Shown here piece by piece: positions 9,714-17,985 of a DNA stretch of 64,000 bases (positions within the stretch are counted from its first letter, which is position 1; each line of letters begins with the position of its first letter). The DNA comes from Sphingobacterium sp. UGAL515B_05 (GTDB lineage: Bacteria > Bacteroidota > Bacteroidia > Sphingobacteriales > Sphingobacteriaceae), in NCBI RefSeq assembly GCF_033097525.1, contig NZ_CP109907.1, positions 3,906,001 to 3,970,000 of the forward strand, given 5' to 3'. The position numbers were made by a program, and so were the translations under genes. Under the pieces are notes generated by a model. The model saw only the letters and a list, made by a program, of their open reading frames with translations. It ran no database searches and had not been told where the DNA came from.

Positions 9714-11609
9714 ATGTTTAGATCGATTTTAATAACCTTATTTATATCCTGTGCTATAATTGTGCAAGGTCAAAAATTAAGATTGGAAAGTCCGAATAAG
9801 GTGCTGTCGGCCGAGGTCCACCTTGCTTCGGGTAACAATACGATACATTTATCTTCAGCCTCCCAAACGTTGACGGACATCAGGATCTTGGATTTTGACT
9901 GGACCGAAAATATAGTCCAAGGTGACTGGCAGCTGATAAAGAGCGATAAACGGACAGTAAACCGTAAATGGAAGCCTCTTTTTGGCGAGCGTAACACTAT
10001 CAAAGACAACTATAATGAAATTGAGTTACAATTACAGTCCAGCGGAAATCATAAAAAAATGCGTCTCTATGTGAGGCTTTACGATGAAGGAATCGCGTTA
10101 AAATATGGATTTGACAAAAATGACTTTTCTGGATTAACCATCAAATCCGAATCTACGGCTTTCCATTTTAGTAGCGATGCTACAACCTGGGTCGCGGGAG
10201 CGGCACAAAGTGCTTATACAAAAACAACCTTGAGCCAGCTGAAGGGTGAGTTTGAAAGACCTTTGGTGGTTAATCCCGCGCCGAAATTATTTATGGCGAT
10301 TGGTGAGGCTGCTTTGGTTGATTTTGCACGCATGAAGTTTACTTATCAGGCTGACGCGAAAAGTTATATCGTTCAATCTGCATTGTCTGGCCCCGTAGCG
10401 CTTGATAAAGCAGCCTACGAAAGTCCGTGGCGCTATGTAATGGTTGGAAAAACAGCGGGAGAATTGGTCGAGAATAACTATTTCGTCCTCAATTTAAATA
10501 AGCCGAATGAGATAACGGATAGCTCCTGGATAAAACCAGGTAAAGTATTACGTGAAGTGACATTAACGACAGCTGGGGGGGGTGCTGCGGTGGACTTCGC
10601 AGCACGTAACCAGATTGACTATGTCGAGTTCGATGCGGGATGGTATGGCCCTGAAGAGTCTACGGCTTCGGATGCGTCTCGTGTAAATGTCGATCCAGCA
10701 CGTTCCAAAGGTCCATTGGATTTACAATCGATAATTGATTATGCGCGTAAGAAAAATATAGGCATCTTACTTTATGTCAATAAAAAAGCTTTGGAAACAC
10801 AATTGGATCAGATCTTACCGATCTATCAGAAATGGGGTGTCAAGGGACTTAAATTTGGTTTTGTCAATGTCGGTAGTCAACAGGCTACAGCCTGGTTACA
10901 CGAAGCGATCCGTAAGGCCGCCCAATATAAGTTAATGGTAGATGTACACGATGAATACCGACCTACCGGATATTCACGGACTTTTCCCAATCTCATTACG
11001 CAAGAAGGCATCCGTGGCGATGAAGAATCACCGAGTTCTGAACAAAGTCTGATTACGATGTTTACACGTGCTATTGCGGGCGCTGGTGACTATACCAACT
11101 GTTACCATGCTGTTCGCGTAACGACCAAAATGGGGGGAAAGGCTGCCCAAATGGCTAAAGCGGTGATGTTGTATAGTCCATGGCAATTTATCTATTGGTA
11201 CGATCGCCCTGCAGATGCGCCACATAAGGCGGGTGGAGCCGGAGGAGAGCACGAAACGCTGATCGATGAATCCGAAAACGCAGTAGCGTTCTATCGTAGC
11301 CTTCCTGTCACATGGGATGAAACTAAAGTGCTCAAATCGGACATTGGTGAATGTGGAATTATTGCACGTCGCTCGGGTAATCGCTGGTATATTGCGATGC
11401 TCGGAGCAAAGGTAAAACAGGATATCAAAATTGATCTTTCCTTTCTTGGAACACCTGATTGTTTCAAAGCGCAGTTGTGGAGCCAAGATGAGCAGGGATT
11501 GGCTAAAAATACGGTCGATAGGAAAGAATTTGGACTTACATCCAAAGTTTTTACCACAACATTGGAGCCCAATGCCGGTGCAGTATTGATCTTGGATAAA
11601 ATAAAATAA
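9714..11609 (+). CDS. Secreted GH97-family glycoside hydrolase with altered nucleophile position
   Basis: A 631-residue protein with a short signal peptide (residues 1-19, ending near IIVQGQ), an N-terminal super-sandwich domain (about 20-270), a TIM barrel (about 270-530) and a small C-terminal sandwich. The motif RTFPNLITQEGIRGDE places Glu431 at the conserved acid position of the family, and the preceding strand reads MVDVHDEYRPTG (Asp410, His412). GH97 holds inverting alpha-glucosidases such as SusB and retaining alpha-galactosidases. In the retaining branch strand four carries an Asp nucleophile (pattern KVDF); here the strand reads KFGFVNVG, with Gly382 at that place. The mechanism and sugar are therefore open. 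It is a single-gene unit ended by a hairpin shared with the convergent TlpA-like gene. Confidence 0.88.
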   Translation: MFRSILITLFISCAIIVQGQKLRLESPNKVLSAEVHLASGNNTIHLSSASQTLTDIRILDFDWTENIVQGDWQLIKSDKRTVNRKWKPLFGERNTIKDNYNEIELQLQSSGNHKKMRLYVRLYDEGIALKYGFDKNDFSGLTIKSESTAFHFSSDATTWVAGAAQSAYTKTTLSQLKGEFERPLVVNPAPKLFMAIGEAALVDFARMKFTYQADAKSYIVQSALSGPVALDKAAYESPWRYVMVGKTAGELVENNYFVLNLNKPNEITDSSWIKPGKVLREVTLTTAGGGAAVDFAARNQIDYVEFDAGWYGPEESTASDASRVNVDPARSKGPLDLQSIIDYARKKNIGILLYVNKKALETQLDQILPIYQKWGVKGLKFGFVNVGSQQATAWLHEAIRKAAQYKLMVDVHDEYRPTGYSRTFPNLITQEGIRGDEESPSSEQSLITMFTRAIAGAGDYTNCYHAVRVTTKMGGKAAQMAKAVMLYSPWQFIYWYDRPADAPHKAGGAGGEHETLIDESENAVAFYRSLPVTWDETKVLKSDIGECGIIARRSGNRWYIAMLGAKVKQDIKIDLSFLGTPDCFKAQLWSQDEQGLAKNTVDRKEFGLTSKVFTTTLEPNAGAVLILDKIK

Positions 11610-11631
11610 AAGCGTACAACCTTAACAATTC

Positions 11632-11670
11632 AAAACAGCTGTGGACGTCTTTGTTCGCAGCTGTTTTTTT
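11632..11670. terminator. Hairpin between the convergent GH97 and TlpA-like genes
   Basis: A 10-bp stem AAAACAGCTG/CAGCTGTTTT with a 16-base loop is followed by a T run on the + strand. On the - strand the A-rich left arm supplies a shorter T run, so it may serve both genes. Confidence 0.75.
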
Positions 11671-11776
11671 GCTATTATGGTCTTTTCCTTTTCTATTTTG
11701 CTCCTTTCCATTTTTAAATAAAACCATGGATGACCGATGGATAGCAAAAAATAGAGAATAGTTATACGAAGGATGA

Positions 11777-12961
11777 TTAGAGAACTTCCTTTAATTTCTC
11801 CCATAATTCGTTTCCTTTTAGATTCCGCCCAATAATCTTACCCTCCTTATCCAGTAAAAAATTCATCGGAACATGTGTTATTCCGTATTTTTTTCCTGTT
11901 TCACTTTTTATTCCTTTGAGGTCTGAAAGTTGTAACCAGGAAAGTTTATCTTCCGAGACTGCTTTCTGCCAGGCATGCATATCGGTGTCTACAGAGATGC
12001 TGATGATTTTTAAACCTTTAGGAGCATAGTTATGCTGGACCTTGACTAAATTCGGATTTTCGAGCCGACAAGGACCGCACCAGCTCGCCCAAAAATCGAT
12101 AAGTACATACGATCCCCGATAGTTTGACAATGCATGTAACTGTCCGCTGTGGTCTGGTAAATTAAATGGCGGCGCAGTATGCCCTATTCCAGTGGGTTCC
12201 TTTAACAAAACAAACTGCAGTAGCTCTTTCCCATATTTTGATTCTTTGATAGTACTGTCGAGAAGTTCATATATGGCTCGGCTGATAAGGGGATCTGTAT
12301 TGGCTAGATTTGACTTTGCGATGTAAGCAGCAACTTGTGAAGACGAATTCTGGCTGACATGCATCCGAATAGCATCATTAATTTCATTTTCAATGGATAC
12401 TAATTCTGCATTTAGTTGATCACTTAATTTCCTTTCGGTCTTTTTTAAATTATTCTTTTTTCTTTTGATTTGCTGTGATCTCTCAAAGAGGACGTGCAGT
12501 TTGGATTTATAACTGTTGTATTCATCCTGCTCTTTTGTGCCCGAAAAAGTCCAAAAATTGGGTGATTCAAATTTACCTTCCCCATAGAGTTTTCCAGGCG
12601 ATAGTATAAATGGCCCTTGATATTGCCTCGATGGAAGTATATTGCCTTTATTATCTTTGAAATGAACCCCCAACATAAAGGGTTCAATACCACTGACTTT
12701 TCCATTAAATGTGAATTCTCCATGAATAATTTTGGTAGAGTCAATTTGCTGTCCCTGTTTTAACCCCTCACCATGTCGGAGGTAGATCCAGCCACTGTCG
12801 TAGTCCTTTAATTTCCCCGATACAGTGTAATTTCCAGTGGAGTCTTGTAATGATGAGAAATGATTAGCTTGTGCCAATTGGAGAGACAGTATTGCGATCA
12901 CTGGAATTGTTACTAGTTGAGACAGTGACCTTGTTTGTTTGAATAGGCTTATTTTCTTCAT
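11777..12961 (-). CDS. Secreted TlpA-like thioredoxin-fold protein with N-terminal DUF4369-type domain
   Basis: An exported thiol-disulfide oxidoreductase of about 394 residues. I prefer the start MKKISLFKQ at 12961 because it puts the basic segment directly before the hydrophobic signal core (VTIPVIAILSLQLAQA); an upstream ATG at 12988 adds nine residues. The first 100 residues after the signal (YTVSGKLKDYDSGWIYL) resemble DUF4369, a lysine-rich helical linker follows, and the last 140 residues are a TlpA/AhpC-TSA thioredoxin fold with the redox motif WASWCGPC (cysteines at 295 and 298 from this start) and the cis-proline phrase THVPMNFLLD. Members reduce or reshuffle disulfides in the periplasm. 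The divergent ECF sigma factor is a possible regulatory partner. Confidence 0.88.
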   Translation of the reverse strand: MKKISLFKQTRSLSQLVTIPVIAILSLQLAQANHFSSLQDSTGNYTVSGKLKDYDSGWIYLRHGEGLKQGQQIDSTKIIHGEFTFNGKVSGIEPFMLGVHFKDNKGNILPSRQYQGPFILSPGKLYGEGKFESPNFWTFSGTKEQDEYNSYKSKLHVLFERSQQIKRKKNNLKKTERKLSDQLNAELVSIENEINDAIRMHVSQNSSSQVAAYIAKSNLANTDPLISRAIYELLDSTIKESKYGKELLQFVLLKEPTGIGHTAPPFNLPDHSGQLHALSNYRGSYVLIDFWASWCGPCRLENPNLVKVQHNYAPKGLKIISISVDTDMHAWQKAVSEDKLSWLQLSDLKGIKSETGKKYGITHVPMNFLLDKEGKIIGRNLKGNELWEKLKEVL

Positions 12962-13103
12962 AAAGTTAATTTTGAACTTAGTGCTCATTTTGATTGTTTT
13001 GGTCTGTTTTTATTTTAAATTCTATCTAATTGGTTTAATAAAGGTCGATTTGAGCACCTATATCCCTAGTTTATTTTTAATTGAAACGTTAAATAATATG
13101 GAG

Positions 13104-13154
13104 CGGTGTAATTTGCGCTTGCAAATAAAACACCGATAATGGTCAAATTTGACC
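13104..13154. promoter_or_regulatory. Inverted repeat plus 14-bp palindrome in the divergent TlpA-like/sigma factor intergenic region
   Basis: Two dyad elements lie side by side. The first is a nested inverted repeat, CGGTGT...ACACCG enclosing ATTTGC...GCAAAT (13104-13135). The second is the perfect 14-bp palindrome GGTCAAATTTGACC at 13141-13154. They sit about 80 bases before the sigma factor start and 180 bases before the TlpA-like gene. The perfect symmetry suggests a dimeric regulator binding site; which regulator is unknown. Confidence 0.45.
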
Positions 13155-13236
13155 TAGTTGTGTCGCGTGTATATTTTAAACTTTACATAAAAATAGATGG
13201 GATTTGGTTTGCCCTTTCCTATTCCCCAATGATGTA

Positions 13237-13773
13237 ATGAAACAGGTAGCACAGCATTTTGATCAATTATTTAAAGAATATCATCAGCAATCCTTTTTGT
13301 TTGCGAAATCTTTTGTCCATATTGATGCCGTGGCAGAGGATATTACTGCTGATTCCTTACTGGCGACCTGGGAACGGATGCAGGTGGAGACCTTACTCTC
13401 TCCAAAATGTTTTTTATTGCGTGTTATTAAAAATAAGGCCTTAGATTATTTGAAACACCAACGCATTCATCGCCAACTGATAGAACCGTTGGACAATTGT
13501 GATGAAAGAGAACTTCAACTGCGTATTGATGGCTTGAATGAATTAAATGAGGGCCGTATTTTCTTCAAAGAAATCCAGAAAATTACAGCTCAAACTTTAG
13601 AGCAGATGCCTACAAAAACAAGGGAGGTGTTTGAACTGAGCCGTCATCAATACATCAGTGGTAAAGAGATAGCTCAACAAATGGGGATTTCCGTAAAAGG
13701 GGTGGAATATCATATTACAAAGGCACTTAAAGTCCTAACTGTAAATTTGAAGGATTATACGGTTGCTTCTTAG
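13237..13773 (+). CDS. ECF-type RNA polymerase sigma factor
   Basis: A sigma-70 family protein of 178 residues. ATG at 13237 is the only methionine codon near the front; the reading frame extends upstream only through a TTG. Region 2 is visible as YHQQSFLFAKSFVHIDAVAEDITADSLLATW, quoted in part: FVHIDAVAEDITADSLL. Region 4 helix-turn-helix is ISGKEIAQQMGISVKGVEYH near residues 135-155. The length and layout match the Bacteroidota SigV/HmuR-type ECF factors that act with FecR anti-sigma factors and TonB receptors, but no FecR gene is adjacent. It starts 32 bases before the aldo/keto reductase and could be co-transcribed with the sugar catabolic genes or control them or the TlpA-like gene. Its target promoters cannot be read from the sequence. 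Confidence 0.85.
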   Translation: MKQVAQHFDQLFKEYHQQSFLFAKSFVHIDAVAEDITADSLLATWERMQVETLLSPKCFLLRVIKNKALDYLKHQRIHRQLIEPLDNCDERELQLRIDGLNELNEGRIFFKEIQKITAQTLEQMPTKTREVFELSRHQYISGKEIAQQMGISVKGVEYHITKALKVLTVNLKDYTVAS

Positions 13774-13805
13774 TAATTTAGATCTTAGAATTCAAATAGA
13801 ATGCA

Positions 13806-14702
13806 ATGTATAATTTAGGAATCGATAAAGTAATATTAGGTACAGCGGGACTGGGTGGTGTATGGGGGAAAGTAGATCCTGAAGAATCTGTGCAGACTAT
13901 TCTTGAGGCCTTATCTCATGGCATAGGTGCTTTGGATGCAGCTCCGGCTTATGGAGATGCGGAGTCCATTGTCGGTCAGGCTCTAGAGCTGTGGACCGGT
14001 GAAAGGCCTGTAATTAGCACAAAAGTTGGTCGATTAAAAAGTTATGTCGCTACCGAAGCAAAATATGATTACTCGATTGCTGGTATGCAACGTAGCGTCG
14101 ACGAGAGCTTAAGGACACTTGGGGTATCAACTGTTGATGTACTTTTTTTACATGAACCTGCTGTACTAACTGTAAATAACGCTGAAAGGGTAGTTTCAGC
14201 CATAGAGCATTTTAAAGAAAAGGGATTTGCCAAAAAAATTGGCATTGGCGGAAATCCCCCCGATTGGTTCCTGCCATTTTTGGAAGAAGGTCGATTTGAT
14301 ATTCTGATGGAGTACAATAAGCTGAATGCTTGTCGTGTAGATGCGCTCCAAAATAGTATACCGAGATGCCAGCAGACCCAAACGGAATACTATGCGGCGA
14401 GCCCACTGAATATGGGACTTTTAGGCTGTAAGTTTCAAGAGTTTTCACGGTGCATACCTGATTGGCTCGACGTTGGAACGGTTGAACAGGCACGACGAAT
14501 TCAGGCTATTGCAGAACGGAATAACTTACCATTGGAAGTGCTCGCATTACGGTTTCTATTGAATTTGAATGTCGAATTTAAATTAGTCCTGGGAGCTGCT
14601 AACAGGCAACAACTGCAGAATTCTTTAGGCGCAATCAATCAGGGCAAATTGCCAGTCAAAATTTATAAAGAAATCCTTCAAACGTTTAATGATAATAAAT
14701 GA
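13806..14702 (+). CDS. Aldo/keto reductase, probable sugar 1-dehydrogenase
   Basis: A 298-residue cytosolic NAD(P)-dependent oxidoreductase of the aldo/keto reductase superfamily. The catalytic tetrad is readable: Asp and Tyr in LDAAPAYG (near residues 46 and 51), Lys in VISTKVGR and His in LFLHEP. The C-terminal phrase LGAANRQQLQNSL is the usual cofactor phosphate-binding region. It resembles the D-threo-aldose/L-fucose 1-dehydrogenase and L-galactose dehydrogenase branch, which oxidises an aldose to its lactone. Its stop codon overlaps the start of the enolase-superfamily gene in ATGA, so the two are translationally coupled. Together with the symporter and mutarotase it suggests oxidation of L-fucose, L-rhamnose or a similar sugar; the exact substrate is an inference. 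Confidence 0.82.
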   Translation: MYNLGIDKVILGTAGLGGVWGKVDPEESVQTILEALSHGIGALDAAPAYGDAESIVGQALELWTGERPVISTKVGRLKSYVATEAKYDYSIAGMQRSVDESLRTLGVSTVDVLFLHEPAVLTVNNAERVVSAIEHFKEKGFAKKIGIGGNPPDWFLPFLEEGRFDILMEYNKLNACRVDALQNSIPRCQQTQTEYYAASPLNMGLLGCKFQEFSRCIPDWLDVGTVEQARRIQAIAERNNLPLEVLALRFLLNLNVEFKLVLGAANRQQLQNSLGAINQGKLPVKIYKEILQTFNDNK

Positions 14703-15871
14703 ATAAAATAGATCAGGAGATTTTTAATATCCAAAAAGTCAGTATTCGAGTTTTGGAACCTGTAGCTAACATAACTCCTTTTCAGGATGCAACAATGGGA
14801 CCATTTTCAAGTTTTGGCATATCCGTTATTCGCATTGAAGATGCTGAGGGATTTGTCGGCGAAGCACCTGTTTATAATAGTTATACCAATATCTTGGAAA
14901 CCTGTATATTCCCCATATTGTTTCATTGTGAAGGTTTAACCTATGCAGAATTTTTTCCTAAGCTATATTGGTCTATTCGAAATGAAGGATTCAAAGGTGC
15001 GGCGTCGGCGCTACTGGGACAGGTCGATATGGCTTTATATGATTTGGCAGCCAGGCGCCGCAATCTACCATTATATCGTTATATCGGAGGCAATCGGAAT
15101 AGTGTAAAAATCTATGGAAGCGGTGGTGGAACCAATTATACATTGCAGGAACTGGATAAGGAAGTTGCGCTTTTCCTGGATGCTGGAGTAGATTGCTATA
15201 AGATGAAGATTGGGAAGGAATTCGGTACAAATGTGGCTGCTGATATTGAACGTGTAAAACATGTACGCAAACTGGCGGGAAAAGATATGCAGATCGCCGT
15301 GGATGTCAACCAGATCTGGTCTTGTGAGGATGTATTTAGATTTTTAGATGCCATTGGTGAAGATGAATTGGCCTGGCTCGAAGAACCGATACATTCTGCG
15401 GCCTATGATCAGATTGAGGAGCTTTGCAAGCGTACTTCTGTTCCTGTAGCTTATGGCGAATCTGAGCGGACCTCTAAAATATTTCCTATGTTGGCCAACT
15501 GTGGAGTAAAACACTTACAGCCTGTTCCGACACAGTTCGGTGGAATAAAGGAATGGATGGAAGTCCGGGATTTATGTACAAATCGCAATTTGCAACTTTC
15601 TTCTGGTGGTTATTCCTTATATTCGAGCTTTTTAATGACTACAGCTAACGAAACTGGCATGATAGAATACCTGTATTCACTGATGTATGGCTTGGAAAAG
15701 TATTTTTTAATTCGCCCATCATTGGAAAACGGGCAGTTCCATTTACCAGAATCGGATGGATTGCCTGTACGTATCGATTGGGAATATTGCCTGAAGGAGA
15801 ATAAGGTGGTAAGGGAGCAGGTCTGGTTAAAGCAGGATGTCCCAGGATATAATCCATTGGTTAGTATGTAA
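14699..15871 (+). CDS. Enolase-superfamily (mandelate racemase/muconate lactonizing-like) enzyme
   Basis: A 390-residue cytosolic enzyme with the enolase capping domain (about 1-135) and a modified TIM barrel. The metal ligands are readable as Asp202 (AVDVNQ), Glu228 (WLEEP) and Glu254 (YGESE). The catalytic KxK pair is Lys168 and Lys170 in YKMKIG. In the mandelate racemase subgroup the opposite face is an Asp-His dyad after QPD and in HG; here the strands read LQPVPTQFGGI and SSGGYSLYSS, so both dyad residues seem absent. A sugar-acid dehydratase role, for instance on L-fuconate or a related acid, fits the gene context but not the classical active site. It overlaps the reductase by four bases and precedes the symporter by 23. 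Confidence 0.82.
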   Translation: MNKIDQEIFNIQKVSIRVLEPVANITPFQDATMGPFSSFGISVIRIEDAEGFVGEAPVYNSYTNILETCIFPILFHCEGLTYAEFFPKLYWSIRNEGFKGAASALLGQVDMALYDLAARRRNLPLYRYIGGNRNSVKIYGSGGGTNYTLQELDKEVALFLDAGVDCYKMKIGKEFGTNVAADIERVKHVRKLAGKDMQIAVDVNQIWSCEDVFRFLDAIGEDELAWLEEPIHSAAYDQIEELCKRTSVPVAYGESERTSKIFPMLANCGVKHLQPVPTQFGGIKEWMEVRDLCTNRNLQLSSGGYSLYSSFLMTTANETGMIEYLYSLMYGLEKYFLIRPSLENGQFHLPESDGLPVRIDWEYCLKENKVVREQVWLKQDVPGYNPLVSM

Positions 15872-15894
15872 TACAATAAAAAGCGAACCTGATT

Positions 15895-17454
15895 ATGAAT
15901 TTATCATTTAATTATATTGATTATCTAGTTTTAACAATATATGCTTTAGTTCTTTTGTATGTGGGGTTTCGTTTTTCAAGAAGAGAGAAAAATCAACAGG
16001 ATATATTTCTGGGCGGGCGTTCGTTAAAATGGTGGCAGATTGGATTTTCTATCTTTGGAGCTAATGCCGGACCAACGATGTTAATTGGCTTTGCCAGCAT
16101 TGGATTTTCCCATGGAATTGTCGCAAGTAATTTCGAATTATTGGCTTGGATCTTTCTGATGTTATTGGCCATGGTATTCTTGCCTTATTATCTAAAAACC
16201 AAGATTAGTACAATACCACAGTTTCTGTTGATCCGTTTTGGTAAAAGGTCTTATAATTTTCTGATCGTCTATAGCCTGATTTCCATTTTAGTCGTTTGGC
16301 TGGGCAGTGCCCTATATGCTGGCGGTTTGCTTATCTCAGGTATTTTCGGCTGTCAGTTGTTTACAGCAATCGTCATTATTGGTGTCATCGCAACAAGTTT
16401 TACTGCGATAGGGGGATTGAAAGCTGTTGTCCGTACTGGCGTTTTCCAGTCCATTATTATTATTGTATCGTCTATCATTTTGACCTTCCTTGGTTTTCAG
16501 AAGATTGGACATCTGGATACGTTGATCAGTCAAACTCCAGCATCCTATTGGAAATTATTTTTACCAGCATCAAATCCCGAATACTCATGGGTTGGGATCG
16601 TGTTAGGCTATCCTGTCGTAGCCATATATTATTGGTGCGCTGATCAGACGATCGTACAGAAAGTTTTAGCTGCGAAAGACTTAAAAGAGGGACAGTATGG
16701 AGCTCTATTTATCGGTGCACTTAAGATTATCATGCCGATTATATTTATTTTGCCTGGTATCATGTGTTTTGTATTATTCAAAGATACCGCGCCGGATAAC
16801 GCCTATATAACTATGATCAAACAATTGATGCCGCATGGTCTTTTGGGATTGAGTATTGCAGCGCTGATTGCGTCTTTAGTAGATACGGTATCATCAAGCT
16901 TGAATTCATTTTGTACCGTGTTTACGTTGGATGTTGTACCGCAATTTAAAGTGTTGGATAATAATCAGCAGCGGCGTATGGGGAAATGGGTAACTGTTAT
17001 AGTTGCGTTGGTTGGAATCGGCATAGCGATGCTATTTTCTTATTCCGGAAAAGGTTTTTTTGACCTAACACAAGGTTTGGTTTCCATTTTAGCACCACCA
17101 TTGGCAGTTGTTTTCCTGTGGGGAGTAGTCTGGCGTGGAATTAATGGGAAAGCAGCCGAAGCTGTCTTATATGGAGGTGGTCTAATTTGTTTAATACTAG
17201 GCGTTTGTCATGTCTTAAATTATCCTTACCGAGGCTTTTGGCCGCATTTTCTGATGCTATCTTTTTATATTTTTGTAGCTTTGAGTGTGATCATTGTGCT
17301 GGTCTCTTTCTTGACCAAATCCAATGCAAATTCGCAGCTGCCGACCTTATTTGATGGATCGAATGCAAAAGAGGCTGGTCAATCCCGTTCAGTTTGGTTG
17401 ACTTGGGTTGGACTGGCCTTCGTCATGATCCTGATTTATATTTATTTTAACTGA
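15895..17454 (+). CDS. Sodium/solute symporter (SSS family), probable sugar importer
   Basis: A 519-residue inner-membrane protein with about 13-14 hydrophobic segments. The front half carries SSS signatures: FLGGRSLKWWQIGFSIFGAN near residues 38-57, then GFASIGFSHGI, and YYWCADQTIVQKVLAAKD in the middle, a hallmark of the SGLT-like sugar branch. It would bring a monosaccharide across the inner membrane with sodium. It lies in line with the reductase and enolase-type genes and just before the mutarotase, so its cargo is probably the same deoxyhexose or a related sugar freed by the secreted enzymes. The identity of the sugar is inferred from context. Confidence 0.87.
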   Translation: MNLSFNYIDYLVLTIYALVLLYVGFRFSRREKNQQDIFLGGRSLKWWQIGFSIFGANAGPTMLIGFASIGFSHGIVASNFELLAWIFLMLLAMVFLPYYLKTKISTIPQFLLIRFGKRSYNFLIVYSLISILVVWLGSALYAGGLLISGIFGCQLFTAIVIIGVIATSFTAIGGLKAVVRTGVFQSIIIIVSSIILTFLGFQKIGHLDTLISQTPASYWKLFLPASNPEYSWVGIVLGYPVVAIYYWCADQTIVQKVLAAKDLKEGQYGALFIGALKIIMPIIFILPGIMCFVLFKDTAPDNAYITMIKQLMPHGLLGLSIAALIASLVDTVSSSLNSFCTVFTLDVVPQFKVLDNNQQRRMGKWVTVIVALVGIGIAMLFSYSGKGFFDLTQGLVSILAPPLAVVFLWGVVWRGINGKAAEAVLYGGGLICLILGVCHVLNYPYRGFWPHFLMLSFYIFVALSVIIVLVSFLTKSNANSQLPTLFDGSNAKEAGQSRSVWLTWVGLAFVMILIYIYFN

Positions 17455-17553
17455 CCTTATTCGTGGATAATGTAGCTGGCCAGTTATTAATATGGCGAAG
17501 GAACGATTGAATAGAAGGAGGCTCATTTAGTAAAAAATTAAACAAAAGTAACG

Positions 17554-17985
17554 ATGAAAATGCTTATTCGCCTACTTATATTATGCACTTCAATGGCATT
17601 TACTATGTGCAAAGGGGAGGGGCCAAAATCGACTATACCGAAATACGAAGAGCATGTCTTTGTGGTTAATATTGTCGACAATCCAGAAAAATTAAAGGAA
17701 TACCTGACTTACCATAGTCATGTTTGGCCAGAAGTGGAGGCAGGTTTTAAGAAAGCAGGCTATGAACGGATCGCATTATATCGTTTCGATAAGCTGATTG
17801 TCATGACAGTTAGCGTCCCTGCGGGGGCTAACCTTGATCAGATGGGGAAGCTTGCCGAATCCTACAGTCCGAAATGCGCCGAATGGAACGCGTTGATGAA
17901 TACCTATCAACAAGGTGTCAGCGGTACCGAAGCAGGACAAAAATGGGCTGAAACGAAACTTTTTTACCAATTTAAACGCAGATAG
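17554..17985 (+). CDS. L-rhamnose/L-fucose mutarotase-family protein (COG3254) with N-terminal export signal
   Basis: A 143-residue protein. The core (about residues 30-143) matches the RhaM-type mutarotase fold, with YHSHVWPEVEAGFKKAGY carrying the conserved His and Trp-Pro-Glu, and a C-terminal KLFYQF strand. This family interconverts the alpha and beta anomers of L-rhamnose or L-fucose. E. coli RhaM is a cytosolic protein of about 104 residues; this one has an extra N-terminus with a hydrophobic core (LIRLLILCTSMAFTMC) and a Cys at residue 19 in an imperfect lipobox, so it is probably exported or lipid-anchored. Its 3' end overlaps the convergent AraC gene by 14 bases. A mutarotase next to a symporter and a sugar dehydrogenase makes sense because both can be anomer selective. 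Confidence 0.82.
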   Translation: MKMLIRLLILCTSMAFTMCKGEGPKSTIPKYEEHVFVVNIVDNPEKLKEYLTYHSHVWPEVEAGFKKAGYERIALYRFDKLIVMTVSVPAGANLDQMGKLAESYSPKCAEWNALMNTYQQGVSGTEAGQKWAETKLFYQFKRR

